Shown here one piece after another: positions 46,985 to 55,868 of a stretch of DNA of 64,000 bases. Below the pieces are notes generated by a model. The model made no database searches, was not told where the DNA came from, and worked only from the letters and a program-made list of their open reading frames with translations. The translations under genes were made by a program, and so were the position numbers. Origin of the DNA: Psychrobacter sp. AH5 (GTDB taxonomy: Bacteria > Pseudomonadota > Gammaproteobacteria > Pseudomonadales > Moraxellaceae); contig NZ_JAMBMT010000001.1 in the NCBI RefSeq assembly GCF_040371085.1, forward strand, positions 2,790,001 to 2,854,000, in the 5' to 3' direction. The stretch's first letter is position 1. Each line of letters starts with the position of its first letter.

Positions 46985-47161
46985 ATGGATAAGTCTGCTA
47001 AAAAAATGGACAAAGAAGAAGAAAAGATTGAAGCACTAGCTAATGATATTAATCCGAGCGAAGATGTGACGCCTGATAGCTTAGCTGAGGCAACTACTGC
47101 TCCTTTAGACAATGATGCTTTAGGCGGAACTGTCAAAGATGAAGATCTAAATGATAAATAG
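46985..47161 (+). CDS. Small acidic protein, function unknown (58 aa)
   Basis: I do not recognise a family. The 58 codons start at ATG 46985 after AAGGAGACCTT, a strong SD, and end with TAG. The protein is acidic and begins with a Lys/Glu-rich stretch (MDKSAKKMDKEEEKIEALAN). It has no membrane segment or cysteine. It is third in the probable operon with the DJ-1 protein and the 53-residue protein. A terminator follows 30 bases after the stop, which closes the unit. Confidence 0.7.
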   Translation: MDKSAKKMDKEEEKIEALANDINPSEDVTPDSLAEATTAPLDNDALGGTVKDEDLNDK

Positions 47162-47190
47162 CTATCTTTAAAAGCTAACTTTTAGAGATA

Positions 47191-47238
47191 AACTGTTCCA
47201 ATTACGGCGAATAATTGCTGTTAGTTGGACAGTTTTTT
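47191..47238 (+). terminator. Terminator of the DJ-1 operon
   Basis: AACTGTTCCAA pairs with TTGGACAGTT (one bulged base) and ends in six T. The loop is long (about 23 bases). The -10 box for rpsO follows directly. Confidence 0.65.
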
Positions 47239-47246
47239 GTTATACT
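47238..47246 (+). promoter_or_regulatory. Extended -10 promoter of rpsO
   Basis: TGTTATACT matches the extended -10 pattern and the surrounding context repeats that of tpiA. It gives a leader of about 205 bases before rpsO, which could hold translational control by S15. Confidence 0.5.
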
Positions 47247-47459
47247 AGCGCCAAGTTTTGCTAGGCGTTTACTTATGATTTTATGACTATAAGAATCGTG
47301 TACTGAACTAACAAACTGAGTTTATTAATCAATAGGACCTCTCTAGTAATGCAGGGTTGCCCTGAATGATTAATAAGCTATTTTATTTATCCTAATGTTT
47401 TATGGTTAAGCAACTTTATTGCCTAATTTATATTACTTTTAGCATTGCTGGAGAGAATT

Positions 47460-47726
47460 ATGCTAACCAATACCGATCGCGAACAAATCATCGCTCAATA
47501 CCAACGTGGCGAAAATGACACTGGTTCACCAGAAGTACAAGTTGCTCTATTGAGCGCTCGTATCAATGATTTACAAAACCATTTCAAAGAGCACAAAGGC
47601 GATCACCATAGCCGCCGCGGTCTAATCCGTATGGTTAATACTCGTCGTAAATTGCTTGATTACCTAAAAGGTAAAGATCTTGGTCGTTATTCTACTTTGA
47701 TCAGCCAGTTAGGCCTACGTCGTTAA
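47460..47726 (+). CDS. rpsO: 30S ribosomal protein S15
   Basis: S15 binds 16S rRNA helix 22 early in 30S assembly. The 88 residues carry the family pattern: [40 protein letters not shown] and [27 protein letters not shown]. The ATG at 47460 with GGAGAG upstream is chosen. A TTG five codons earlier is in frame and unlikely. The rpsO-pnp order is conserved. A long leader precedes it, consistent with the autogenous control known in E. coli, but no specific fold was proven here. Confidence 0.97.
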   Translation: MLTNTDREQIIAQYQRGENDTGSPEVQVALLSARINDLQNHFKEHKGDHHSRRGLIRMVNTRRKLLDYLKGKDLGRYSTLISQLGLRR

Positions 47727-48229
47727 TTTAGTTTATATCGATATGCTATATAGGCGTGATAAGCTAATAGTCAGGTAGTACAAAAACGGTGTGGAATAGT
47801 TTCACACCGTTTTTTTTATGGCTGCCGTTATAGGTTTTGCATTTAATTGGTCAAGGGCTAAAAATCCCTGTAAAATGACTCAGTGTTTTAAGTTTAAAAA
47901 TGCTATGAAGGTTACGCGTCGTTGCTCTTAAATCCTATAAATATCGTAGTGTTATAGGGGTCATTAGCATTATAAAATTTGCATAGAAGCAAAAGTAATA
48001 AAGTCATTTTAGTAAGCGTACTAGCTTGCAAAGCAGTAACTTTAAGTAGGGTGGCAAACTATGATGATCATTGTCATCATCTAGTTAGAAGCCTCATACG
48101 CCAAATTATTTAGTTAACATCTTAATGAGCGATAATCGATAATTTTATAGCTACTTTTTTATAGATATATTTATAGTTATAGCGATTACTGGTGTCGTCA
48201 TTTATTAAAAATTATTAGGAAAAACTTAT
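47727..48229. other. Long rpsO-pnp intergenic/leader region
   Basis: The region holds the rpsO terminator and then about 410 bases without a gene. In E. coli the pnp leader is an RNase III-processed hairpin controlled by PNPase itself. Small hairpins such as ATGATGA/TCATCAT (near 48061-48080) are visible, but no long duplex. Confidence 0.5.
47782..47818 (+). terminator. Terminator after rpsO
   Basis: AAAAACGGTGTG pairs with CACACCGTTTTT around a small loop, followed by further T. Confidence 0.88.
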
Positions 48230-50344
48230 ATGTCAATGTTTAATACGATTACCCGCGAGTTCCAGTACGGCGATCAGCAAGTCGTCCTAGAGACCGGCCG
48301 AGTCGCTCGTCAAGCCAACTCAATCATGGTACACATGGGCGGCGTTTCTGTGCTAGTTGCCGCTGTTGTTAAGTCTGAGGCCAAAGAAGGTCAGAACTTC
48401 TTTCCATTAACGGTAAACTATCAAGAAAAAATGTACGCCGCTGGTAAGATTCCAGGCGCTTATGGCAAACGTGAAGGCCGTGCTAGTGAGTTTGAAACCT
48501 TAACGTCACGCCTAATTGACCGTCCTATTCGTCCGTTATTCCCAGAAGGCTATGTTAACGAGATTCAAATCACGGCAACCGTAGTCTCTTCAGACAAAAC
48601 GCAACATGCTGATATCGCAGCGCTAATCGGTGCCTCAGCCGCGCTAGCTATCTCTGATGCGCCATTTAATGGTCCGGTGGCAGCGGCGCGTGTTGGTTTT
48701 ATCAGTGGCGAATATGTCTTGAACCCAACTATTGAGCAGCTCAAAGACAGCGATCTTGATCTAGTAGTTGCCGGTACTAAATCTGCGGTATTGATGGTTG
48801 AATCAGAAGCCGCTGAGCTTTCAGAAGATCAGATGTTAGGTGCCGTTCTTTATGGTCATGAGCAACAACAAATCGTCATCGATAACATCGCCTCTCTTGC
48901 TGAGGAAGTCGGTACGGCTAAGCAGCAATTCGAAGCGCCAAAAGCAGACAAGTCGCTAGAAAAAGCTATGAAAGAGCAATTCGGCGCGCAAGTCGCTGAT
49001 GCTTATACTATCACTGACAAGCAAGATCGTTATACTAAGCTTGATGAAATCAAAGACGCCGCTATCGAAGCATTAGCAGGTGATACAGAAGCTGAAGACT
49101 ACCATAGTAAAGTCTCTGAGCTAAAAGACATCTACAACGAGCTTAAATACCGTACCGTGCGTGATAATATTTTATCAGGTAAACCGCGTATCGATGGCCG
49201 TGATCTTGAGACAGTACGCGCGCTAGACGTACAAGTTGGCGTACTACCGTACACTCATGGTTCAGCATTATTTACCCGCGGTGAGACCCAAGCTTTAGTC
49301 ACTACCACTTTAGGTAATACTCGCGATGTTAATATGATTGACTCCTTAGCAGGTACGATTCGTGATCATTTCATGCTGCATTACAACTTCCCGCATTTCT
49401 CAGTTGGTGAGACCGGCCGTGAAGGCATTCCAAAACGCCGCGAGATCGGTCATGGTCGTCTTGCACGCCGTGGTGTACAAGCCATGCTGCCAGATAGCGA
49501 ACGTTTCCCATATGTTATCCGTGTGGTCTCTGAGATCACAGAGTCAAACGGTTCATCGTCTATGGCCTCAGTTTGCGGTGCAAGTCTTGCATTGATGGAT
49601 GCTGGTGTCCCGCTAAAAGCGCCAGTCGCTGGTATTGCCATGGGTCTAGTTAAAGAAGGCGAACGCTTTGCGGTACTATCAGACATCTTAGGTGATGAAG
49701 ATCATCTTGGCGATATGGACTTTAAAGTCGCTGGTTCTAAAGACGGTATCACCGCGCTGCAAATGGATATCAAAATCGAAGGTATCACCCCTGACATCAT
49801 GGAGCAAGCGCTCAAGCAAGCTCATGCGGGTCGTATTCATATCTTGGACGCAATGAATAAAGTATTGCCAGAGAGCCGTACTGAGATCAACGCTCATGCA
49901 CCAAACTACGCGGTCATCGAGATCAATCCTGACAAAATCCGTGACGTGATCGGTAAAGGCGGCGCGATGATCCGTCAGCTAACCGAAGAGACTGGCGCAG
50001 TTATCGATATCGATGACGCGGGCACTATTCGTATCTTTGGTGAGAATAAAGCCGCGACTAAAGCGGCTATCGGCAGAATCGAAGCGCTAACCGCAGAAGT
50101 TGAAGTGGGCAAAACTTATGAAGGAACGGTTGCGCGTATCGTTGACTTTGGGGCGTTTGTAAACGTCTTGCCAAACACCGATGGCTTAGTGCATATCTCA
50201 CAAATTGCAGAAGAGCGCGTCGAGAATGTCTCTGATTATCTATCTGAAGGTCAAACGGTCAATGTACTCGTACAAGATGTGGATAACCGTGGCCGTATTA
50301 AGCTAACTATGAAAGGTGTTGAGCAGGCGACCAATGCTGAATAA
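48230..50344 (+). CDS. pnp: Polyribonucleotide nucleotidyltransferase (PNPase)
   Basis: PNPase is the phosphorolytic 3'-5' exoribonuclease of mRNA turnover and a degradosome member, important for growth in the cold. The 704 residues contain two RNase PH domains (the first with [26 protein letters not shown], the second with [25 protein letters not shown]), a helical linker, a KH domain with [12 protein letters not shown] near 573, and a C-terminal S1 domain ([31 protein letters not shown]). AGGAAAAACTTAT precedes the ATG. Length and all domains are normal. Confidence 0.97.
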   Translation: MSMFNTITREFQYGDQQVVLETGRVARQANSIMVHMGGVSVLVAAVVKSEAKEGQNFFPLTVNYQEKMYAAGKIPGAYGKREGRASEFETLTSRLIDRPIRPLFPEGYVNEIQITATVVSSDKTQHADIAALIGASAALAISDAPFNGPVAAARVGFISGEYVLNPTIEQLKDSDLDLVVAGTKSAVLMVESEAAELSEDQMLGAVLYGHEQQQIVIDNIASLAEEVGTAKQQFEAPKADKSLEKAMKEQFGAQVADAYTITDKQDRYTKLDEIKDAAIEALAGDTEAEDYHSKVSELKDIYNELKYRTVRDNILSGKPRIDGRDLETVRALDVQVGVLPYTHGSALFTRGETQALVTTTLGNTRDVNMIDSLAGTIRDHFMLHYNFPHFSVGETGREGIPKRREIGHGRLARRGVQAMLPDSERFPYVIRVVSEITESNGSSSMASVCGASLALMDAGVPLKAPVAGIAMGLVKEGERFAVLSDILGDEDHLGDMDFKVAGSKDGITALQMDIKIEGITPDIMEQALKQAHAGRIHILDAMNKVLPESRTEINAHAPNYAVIEINPDKIRDVIGKGGAMIRQLTEETGAVIDIDDAGTIRIFGENKAATKAAIGRIEALTAEVEVGKTYEGTVARIVDFGAFVNVLPNTDGLVHISQIAEERVENVSDYLSEGQTVNVLVQDVDNRGRIKLTMKGVEQATNAE

Positions 50345-50381
50345 ATCCTTGTAGTTCTCGTCGCTTAGTACAAACAAAAAT

Positions 50382-50421
50382 ACCGCTTTGAGCTGTTAAT
50401 AGCACTCAAAGCGGTTTTTTT
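50382..50421 (+). terminator. Terminator after pnp
   Basis: ACCGCTTTGAG pairs with CTCAAAGCGGT and is followed by seven T. Confidence 0.9.
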
Positions 50422-50564
50422 ATGCAGCTATAAAACTAATAATTTAAGCCTATAAATAGTGTGTTGCAAAATGGGCGACAACTGCTACAGTAAAGAGAGT
50501 GGTAATCTAAAAGCTAATGACTATGCTCAAACCTTTGAGTTTTAGACGGGGAGTTTAAATACTT

Positions 50565-50843
50565 ATGAATAAAGCTAAACAAGCCTCCATCCATATCCGC
50601 TGCGATCAAAAGTTAGCAGACGAATTCAAAAAAGCTGTAGAACAAAACGGCTATACAAAGTCATTAGTTATACGTGAGCTAATGCAAGAGTATATCGATA
50701 ACTCTAAAAAGCATAACTCGCCGACTCAGCAAGCTACAGTGCGACCAGCGATACTAAAAAACGAGACAGATAAACCTTTAAGAGAGATGTCCTCTGATGA
50801 TTTGTTAAAGTTGGCTATCAGAATGGCAGAAAAACATATCTAG
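50565..50843 (+). CDS. Small ribbon-helix-helix-like DNA-binding protein
   Basis: The 92 residues begin with a pattern of the Arc/MetJ/CopG ribbon-helix-helix fold: a beta strand (QASIHIRCDQKLADEFKKAV) followed by a helix and the turn GYTKSLVIRELMQEYI. The C-terminal half is polar with a final helix (SSDDLLKLAIRMAEKHI). Such proteins are often antitoxins, mobilisation accessory proteins or local repressors. No toxin or relaxase gene is adjacent. GGGGAG lies upstream of the ATG. The target is unknown. Confidence 0.78.
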   Translation: MNKAKQASIHIRCDQKLADEFKKAVEQNGYTKSLVIRELMQEYIDNSKKHNSPTQQATVRPAILKNETDKPLREMSSDDLLKLAIRMAEKHI

Positions 50844-50931
50844 CTCAAAAAAATTTGATTAGATAAAGCTTGCGATTTCAAGCTACGATTACTCTGAGCT
50901 AAAACTACTGTACTTCAAGCTAAGACGCCGC

Positions 50932-51900
50932 TTAGCGCTTAGAACCGCGAGATTTTGATGGACGCTTACCATTTGTAGTAGGTCTGCTTTTGCCTCCAGA
51001 TTTCTTACCATCAGCAAAAGGACGTCTGTTTTTACCTTTAGAGTTTGCTGGTTTGCTAGTACCGTCTTTGGAGTGTTTAGCCTTTGCTTTCGCTGCATCC
51101 GTCGATTTTGCAGCATGGCCCGGGCGAGAGCTTTTTCTTGATCTATTATTAGATTTTTTCGCAGGCGCGCTGTCTTTTGAAGAAGAGTCCTCGATAGATT
51201 TTAGCAAAACTGATAACTCTTTTTGAGTCAAATCGCGCCAGTCGCCAACAGCAAGGCCTTTAAGATTGACATTCATAATCCGAGTACGCTCAAGCTTTAC
51301 CACTTCATAGCCGAAGTGCTCACACATACGCCGAATTTGACGGTTTAAACCTTGTACTAAGGTAATAGTAAAGACAGTAGGCGCGACCTTAGTCACTGGG
51401 CATTTTTTGGTCATTTTACCCAAAATAGGTACGCCGCCGGCTAGACCTTCAATAAAACTATCGGTGATCGGTTTATTTACCGTTACCAAATACTCTTTTT
51501 CATGGTTATTGCCAGCACGTAATACTTTATTAACCAAATCGCCATTATTGGTCAAAAAAATCAGACCTTGAGAGTCTTTATCTAAACGGCCAATCGGAAA
51601 AATGCGTAAGCTGTGTCTAACAAAATCGACGATGTTATTTTTCTCTGCAGCTTCAGTAGTACTGACGATACCTACTGGCTTATTAAGGGCAATAAAAACA
51701 AAATCATCAGGCTCACGCGGCTCAATGAGCTGACCATTAACTTTTACGGTATCTCCAGCAACCACTTGCTCGCCGACTGTCGCACGTTTGCCATTGACGT
51801 AGACATTACCTTGTTCAATAAAGCGATCGGCGTCTCGTCTAGAGCAAATGCCGCTTTCGCTGATGTATTTATTTAGACGAGTTGAGGAGGCGTTAAACAT
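50932..51900 (-). CDS. rluF: 23S rRNA pseudouridine-2604 synthase RluF
   Basis: RluF modifies U2604 of 23S rRNA and, in E. coli, also U35 of tRNA-Tyr. The N-terminal S4 domain ([33 protein letters not shown]) is followed by the catalytic domain with [15 protein letters not shown] (catalytic D107), YLVTVNKPI and [20 protein letters not shown]. These parts resemble E. coli RluF closely. The last 80-90 residues are a Lys/Ser/Arg-rich disordered tail. The ATG at 51900 is the start. A TTG 15 codons upstream is unlikely. Confidence 0.93.
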   Translation of the reverse strand: MFNASSTRLNKYISESGICSRRDADRFIEQGNVYVNGKRATVGEQVVAGDTVKVNGQLIEPREPDDFVFIALNKPVGIVSTTEAAEKNNIVDFVRHSLRIFPIGRLDKDSQGLIFLTNNGDLVNKVLRAGNNHEKEYLVTVNKPITDSFIEGLAGGVPILGKMTKKCPVTKVAPTVFTITLVQGLNRQIRRMCEHFGYEVVKLERTRIMNVNLKGLAVGDWRDLTQKELSVLLKSIEDSSSKDSAPAKKSNNRSRKSSRPGHAAKSTDAAKAKAKHSKDGTSKPANSKGKNRRPFADGKKSGGKSRPTTNGKRPSKSRGSKR

Positions 51901-52111
51901 AAAGCACCGTTTATTAAAAAAAGTACAAAGTAAAGGGGTTATCAATAGTAAAGTAGCTGATATTATATAGGAAATTCAACGCTTGTTTTGATGGAGATGG
52001 TAAAAGCTAGCAATTCATTGTTAAGCAAAATATAATTTTCTCCACGCTATTTTTTATTGAGTTAAAATCAATAGCACTTAATAACTCCATAAGAAGACGG
52101 TTATACCCTCC

Positions 52112-53035
52112 ATGATGCAACAGATTTTAGATGATATTGCCGAGCAAATGGCTATCGAGACCAAGCGCGGAAAAGTGGCGGATTATATTCCACAGCTTGC
52201 TCACGTCGATCCTAGCCAGTTCGGTATCGCGGTCGCCACTCCTGATGGGCAAGTCTATGCCGCAGGAGACGCCAGTACACTATTTTCAATACAAAGCATC
52301 TCTAAAGTGTTCACTCTAACTATTGGCCTTAATAAATTGGGCAGCGAGCTTTGGACGCATGTAGGCCGTGAGCCATCAGGCGATCCGTTTAATTCTATTA
52401 CTATACTTGAGTATGAAGCGGGTCGGCCGCGTAATCCCCTGATTAATGCTGGAGCGATTGCGGTAGTCGATGCGATTATGATGGGGCGTCAGCCAAAAAC
52501 CGTAATGACTGAGATTCTGCAATTTGTACGCTCTGTGTCAGACGATGATTCGATCGGTTTTGATCACAAAGTTGCAGCGTCTGAGATGCAGCATAGAGAT
52601 CGAAACGCGGCGCTAGCCCACTTTATGAAATCCTTTGGCAACCTAGAGCATGAAGTAGATGAGATATTAGATATCTACTTTCATCAGTGTTCAGTAGCGA
52701 TGAGCTGTGAGCAGTTGGCTCGCGCGGGTCTGTTTTTGGTCTCTAACGGTATCAATCAAGCCACTGGGGTAAAGGTCATCAAACCGCAGCAGTCGCGGCG
52801 GATCAACTCTTTGATGATGATGTGCGGTCACTATGATGGCTCTGGTGAGTTTGCTTATCAGGTTGGCCTGCCTGGTAAAAGTGGGGTGGGCGGCGGTATT
52901 TTGACCATAGCGCCAGGCAAAGGCTCAATTGCAGTTTGGTCACCAGGGCTCAACCCAGTAGGAAACTCGAAACTAGGAACAAAAGCTTTGCAGCTACTAG
53001 TAGAAAAAACAGGCTGGTCCGTTTTTGCCAATTAA
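52112..53035 (+). CDS. glsA: Glutaminase A
   Basis: GlsA hydrolyses glutamine to glutamate and ammonia. The serine-dependent beta-lactamase-like fold shows the active-site SISK (S62 and K65 in [13 protein letters not shown]), [25 protein letters not shown] and the C-terminal [30 protein letters not shown]. The length of 307 residues is normal for this family. A double ATG (52112, 52115) marks the start; no strong SD is seen. In E. coli the related YbaS supports acid resistance. Here no antiporter gene is adjacent. Confidence 0.95.
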   Translation: MMQQILDDIAEQMAIETKRGKVADYIPQLAHVDPSQFGIAVATPDGQVYAAGDASTLFSIQSISKVFTLTIGLNKLGSELWTHVGREPSGDPFNSITILEYEAGRPRNPLINAGAIAVVDAIMMGRQPKTVMTEILQFVRSVSDDDSIGFDHKVAASEMQHRDRNAALAHFMKSFGNLEHEVDEILDIYFHQCSVAMSCEQLARAGLFLVSNGINQATGVKVIKPQQSRRINSLMMMCGHYDGSGEFAYQVGLPGKSGVGGGILTIAPGKGSIAVWSPGLNPVGNSKLGTKALQLLVEKTGWSVFAN

Positions 53036-53047
53036 AACCTCAGCCAA

Positions 53048-53096
53048 TAAAAAATCCACTACCAAACACCTATTTTAGACGCTCAGCAGTGGATCA
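53048..53096 (-). terminator. Possible terminator of the charged protein gene
   Basis: On the minus strand ATCCACT pairs with AGTGGAT around a long loop and is followed by six T. The long loop makes it uncertain. Confidence 0.4.
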
Positions 53097-53137
53097 ATAG
53101 CTACGTAAACTAGCTCACTTTATATAAACTAAAATAA

Positions 53138-53827
53138 TTACTCTCGGTCTAACTTATCAATCATACCCTGATACTTCTGTTTTTTAGCAGCGATCTCTTT
53201 GCGCTTCTCTTCCGCTGTAGCGACTAGATTTTTTGCTACTTCTAGGCTCTTGTCAAACGCTGCTAATTCCATATCAACCGCATCGATAAGGCGGCTTAGC
53301 ATCATGGCAGTAGCCTTTTCAGATACCTCTTGAGTCATGCCACTAGCGTCAGACTTAAAGTCGTCTTTTAGCTTTGATGCCCACTGATAGATACCTGCCA
53401 TAGTGATGCCAGATTTGTCCTCTTGCTCAGCGTTGTCCTTTTTACTAGCTTTATCTTTTTTATCGGACTTAGTTTGTTTATCTGATTTTTTATTGTCTGA
53501 CTTTTCTTTGTCTGATTTGTCTTCTTCATTGCCTTCATCTGACTTGTCTTTTTTGGTCGACTTCTGCTCTTGATCAGTGTCTTTATCACTGCTAGATTGG
53601 TCGTGGTGCTTCTCTTTAGCGGCCTTATCCTCGTCTGATTTGCTCTGCTGATCGGAGCTCTCTTTAGTAGAGCTGTCTTTTGTCGCTTCTTCATAATCGT
53701 GCTTATCGTTGTACTCTTCAAAGTCGCCGTCTTCAAATACTACGGTATCGTCCTTGACGACTTCTACGCCAGTTACGGCTTTATTATCAGAAGATTTATT
53801 TTCATTTTTTGTATTATTGTTTGACAT
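53138..53827 (-). CDS. Charged low-complexity protein with C-terminal coiled coil, unknown function
   Basis: I do not recognise a family. The 229-residue protein has three parts: a short polar N-terminus with a hydrophobic strand pattern (TGVEVVKDDTVVFEDGDFEEY), a central region of about 100 residues made nearly only of Lys, Ser, Asp, Glu, Gln and Asn (many KSDK-like units), and a C-terminal helical part (ITMAGIYQWASKLKDDF to KYQGMIDKLDRE). The C-terminal part includes an Ala/Glu/Lys coiled coil. It has no signal peptide or membrane helix. AAGGAAA lies before the ATG. The central part should be disordered. It is a separate unit. Confidence 0.8.
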   Translation of the reverse strand: MSNNNTKNENKSSDNKAVTGVEVVKDDTVVFEDGDFEEYNDKHDYEEATKDSSTKESSDQQSKSDEDKAAKEKHHDQSSSDKDTDQEQKSTKKDKSDEGNEEDKSDKEKSDNKKSDKQTKSDKKDKASKKDNAEQEDKSGITMAGIYQWASKLKDDFKSDASGMTQEVSEKATAMMLSRLIDAVDMELAAFDKSLEVAKNLVATAEEKRKEIAAKKQKYQGMIDKLDRE

Positions 53828-54480
53828 AATTTATTTTCCTTGACTAAGTTGTAACTATTTCATTGGTAAATAATAAATAGTTTTAATAGTAAATATTTAT
53901 AATGACTATATTAAGATGAAGTACACTTAAACAAGATACTAAACTAAGACTATTCCTCAATCAATATGTGGATATAAATCTACTGTCGAACCTCTACAGA
54001 AAAAAACATGATGGGGTGCAAATGCTTAAACGGTAACAATTGCGTTGCATATTGCCGTTTAATCTATGGTGTTGATAGATGATCTAAAATCATATTGCTA
54101 CCCTAAAGGACTATTACTCCAAAAACTAAATGGCCACACTTTTGGGCAAGTGGATATCAACACGCAGTTTAGGCAGCGGTTGCAAATGACTGCTAATTAG
54201 CGGTAAGACTATTGATTGCCAATCTAAAACAATAAGGTTAGGGGTGTTGACTAGAGCAGTCGCTTGCTTATCATTAGTCAAATCAGCTTTATTATCTATA
54301 CTATTAGCTGAAGGAGCAGATAAAGTAGCCGGGTTTTCAAAGAGTAGCGGACGGGCTAACAAAGCAACTTTGCGCACGCCTTGATAGCGAATCAAAGGCA
54401 GTAGCTGCTGCTGTAAATCAGCAAGAGCAGCATTTAGCCAGCGGCTACGAGTGGGGTGATAAGGATGATTAGATACTACT

Positions 54481-54486
54481 AAATTA
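54481..54486. repeat. Left target-site duplication AAATTA
   Basis: AAATTA directly precedes the left IS end and recurs at 55467-55472 after the right end. Confidence 0.85.
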
Positions 54487-54502
54487 ACCCCACTCTCAAC
54501 TT
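54487..54502. repeat. Left terminal inverted repeat of the IS
   Basis: It is an exact 16-bp inverted match to 55451-55466. Confidence 0.93.
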
Positions 54503-54575
54503 CGAAAGTGATTGAAAAAAGAAGAGCACCTCACTAATCTATTGTTTTCGACCAAGAATACAATGGAGTTGTGAG

Positions 54576-55457
54576 ATGTCCATAGACGAATTTATCATCA
54601 ATATCTATTTAATGGTAGAGCAATATTACAAAATAGTCGTCACCAAACCCTTGCGAAGTGCAGGTTACGCGCCAAAGCTAAGTGATCCTGAGGTTATTTG
54701 CATGGAGATGGTCGGTGAATTTTTACACCTAGATCAAGACAAACAAATTTGGCAATACTTTACCCAGCATTGGCAAGACTGGTTTCCAGCCATCGGCTCA
54801 TACCCTAACTTCGCAAAGCACTGCGCCAATCTGTGGCAAGTCAAACAGCAGATACAAGATAACGTCAGTCAAATTGAAGGCCGTGACAACATTCATTTTA
54901 TGGATGGCTTTCCGATACCCGTCTGTCATTATGGACGCGCTTATCGGCATAAGAATTATCAAGACTTAGCAGCTTTTAGCTACTGTGCCGCTAAGCAAGA
55001 GAGGTACTATGGCTTTGAAGGCCATTTGCTTGTTAACTTATCGGGCATGATTAAAGGCTTTACCTTTGCTCCTGCCAATGTTGATGAAAGAGCGGTTGCC
55101 CCAGAAATCACCACTCATATTCATGGGCTACTTGGCGCTGATAAAGGGTATATCAGCCCGAGTCTGACATCGTACTACGACGCTCAAGGAGTAGATTTAC
55201 AAACGCCACTCAGAGCTAATATGAAAGAAGATAGACCCAAACCTGTGGTAAGGCGGCTAATGAAAGCCCGCCGTATCGTTGAAACAGTCATTGGTCAGTT
55301 ATCAGAACGATTTAATATACAAAAGGTACGAGCAAGAGATTTATGGCATTTGTCTCATCGATTGATTCGTAAAATCCTGTCACACAATCTGTGCTTTGTA
55401 CTCAACAAAAAACTTGGTAATCCGCCTCTTCAGTTTGATTTGCTTATTTCAAGTTGA
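54576..55457 (+). CDS. IS982 family transposase
   Basis: This is the DDE transposase of the insertion sequence. The 293 residues have the IS982 pattern: an N-terminal helical part (KLSDPEVICMEMVGEFLHLDQD), then SYPNFAKHCANLW, the first catalytic Asp in FMDGFPIPVCHYGRA, the second in LLGADKGYISPSL, and the Glu in RRIVETVIGQLSERFNIQKVRARDL. All three acidic residues seem present. GGAG lies upstream of the ATG, and the TGA stop falls inside the right inverted repeat. The frame is intact, so the element may be active. It points opposite to the gene it interrupts. Confidence 0.93.
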   Translation: MSIDEFIINIYLMVEQYYKIVVTKPLRSAGYAPKLSDPEVICMEMVGEFLHLDQDKQIWQYFTQHWQDWFPAIGSYPNFAKHCANLWQVKQQIQDNVSQIEGRDNIHFMDGFPIPVCHYGRAYRHKNYQDLAAFSYCAAKQERYYGFEGHLLVNLSGMIKGFTFAPANVDERAVAPEITTHIHGLLGADKGYISPSLTSYYDAQGVDLQTPLRANMKEDRPKPVVRRLMKARRIVETVIGQLSERFNIQKVRARDLWHLSHRLIRKILSHNLCFVLNKKLGNPPLQFDLLISS

Positions 55458-55466
55458 GAGTGGGGT
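55451..55466. repeat. Right terminal inverted repeat of the IS
   Basis: It is an exact 16-bp inverted match to 54487-54502, followed by the second AAATTA copy at 55467-55472. Confidence 0.93.
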
Positions 55467-55868
55467 AAATTAGCAATATAGTCGGGCTGATTACCGTTAT
55501 GAGATGCGCTAAGACCTGCTTGCTCGCGTTGGCGCTTGTGTAACAGACAGCTGCCGGCCATTAGGCTGCCGTCACGACAGGCTCGATGATAACGCTGGTA
55601 GTTATCAGCATAAAGGCTCTTGCAGCGCATCAATACTGGATCTAAAAGCATACCCGCGCTATTGACTGGCAAAATAAGCACTTGCGCGTTACTGTTCAAA
55701 ATAGGCGTATGGGTTTGCTGAATAGTAGCCATCATGATTTTCCATTGCTGCAAGACTTAGGCGCTAAAAAGTATTATAGTGATTTAGACTCTGCAATTAT
55801 AATCTCAGATCTACCACTGATAGCTACTACATCGCTTGTGGTTCAATAAAACATAGATTGCTTTAGCG

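Larger units (their letters stand above)
54487..55466 (+). mobile_element. IS982 family insertion sequence, 980 bp
   Basis: The ends are perfect 16-bp inverted repeats, ACCCCACTCTCAACTT at 54487-54502 and its complement at 55451-55466. They are flanked by a 6-bp direct repeat AAATTA. One transposase gene fills the element. The size, single gene and short duplication fit IS982. The intact transposase, perfect repeats and undecayed host gene halves indicate a recent insertion. Confidence 0.93.
54126..55735 (-). pseudogene. Macro-domain-like protein gene split by an IS982-type element
   Basis: The gene reads on the minus strand from ATG 55735 to the stop at 54126 and is interrupted at 54487-55466 by the IS. 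Taking out the IS and one copy of the 6-bp duplication (986 bases) leaves a single open frame of 207 codons, joining PDYIAN to LVVSNHPYHPTRSRW. The N-terminal part (VLILPVNSAGMLL, then DNYQRYHRACRDGSLMAGSCLLH) resembles the start of macro domains of the DarG type, and the order of later segments is also similar. The usual GKGLA and GCGLGGL loops are not recognisable, so ADP-ribose binding is doubtful. GGA lies 7 bases before the ATG. Confidence 0.82.

Noticed and set aside
53368..53736. A Lys/Thr-rich frame overlapping the charged protein gene
   Set aside because: It is a shifted reading of the same low-complexity DNA and lacks a start site with SD.
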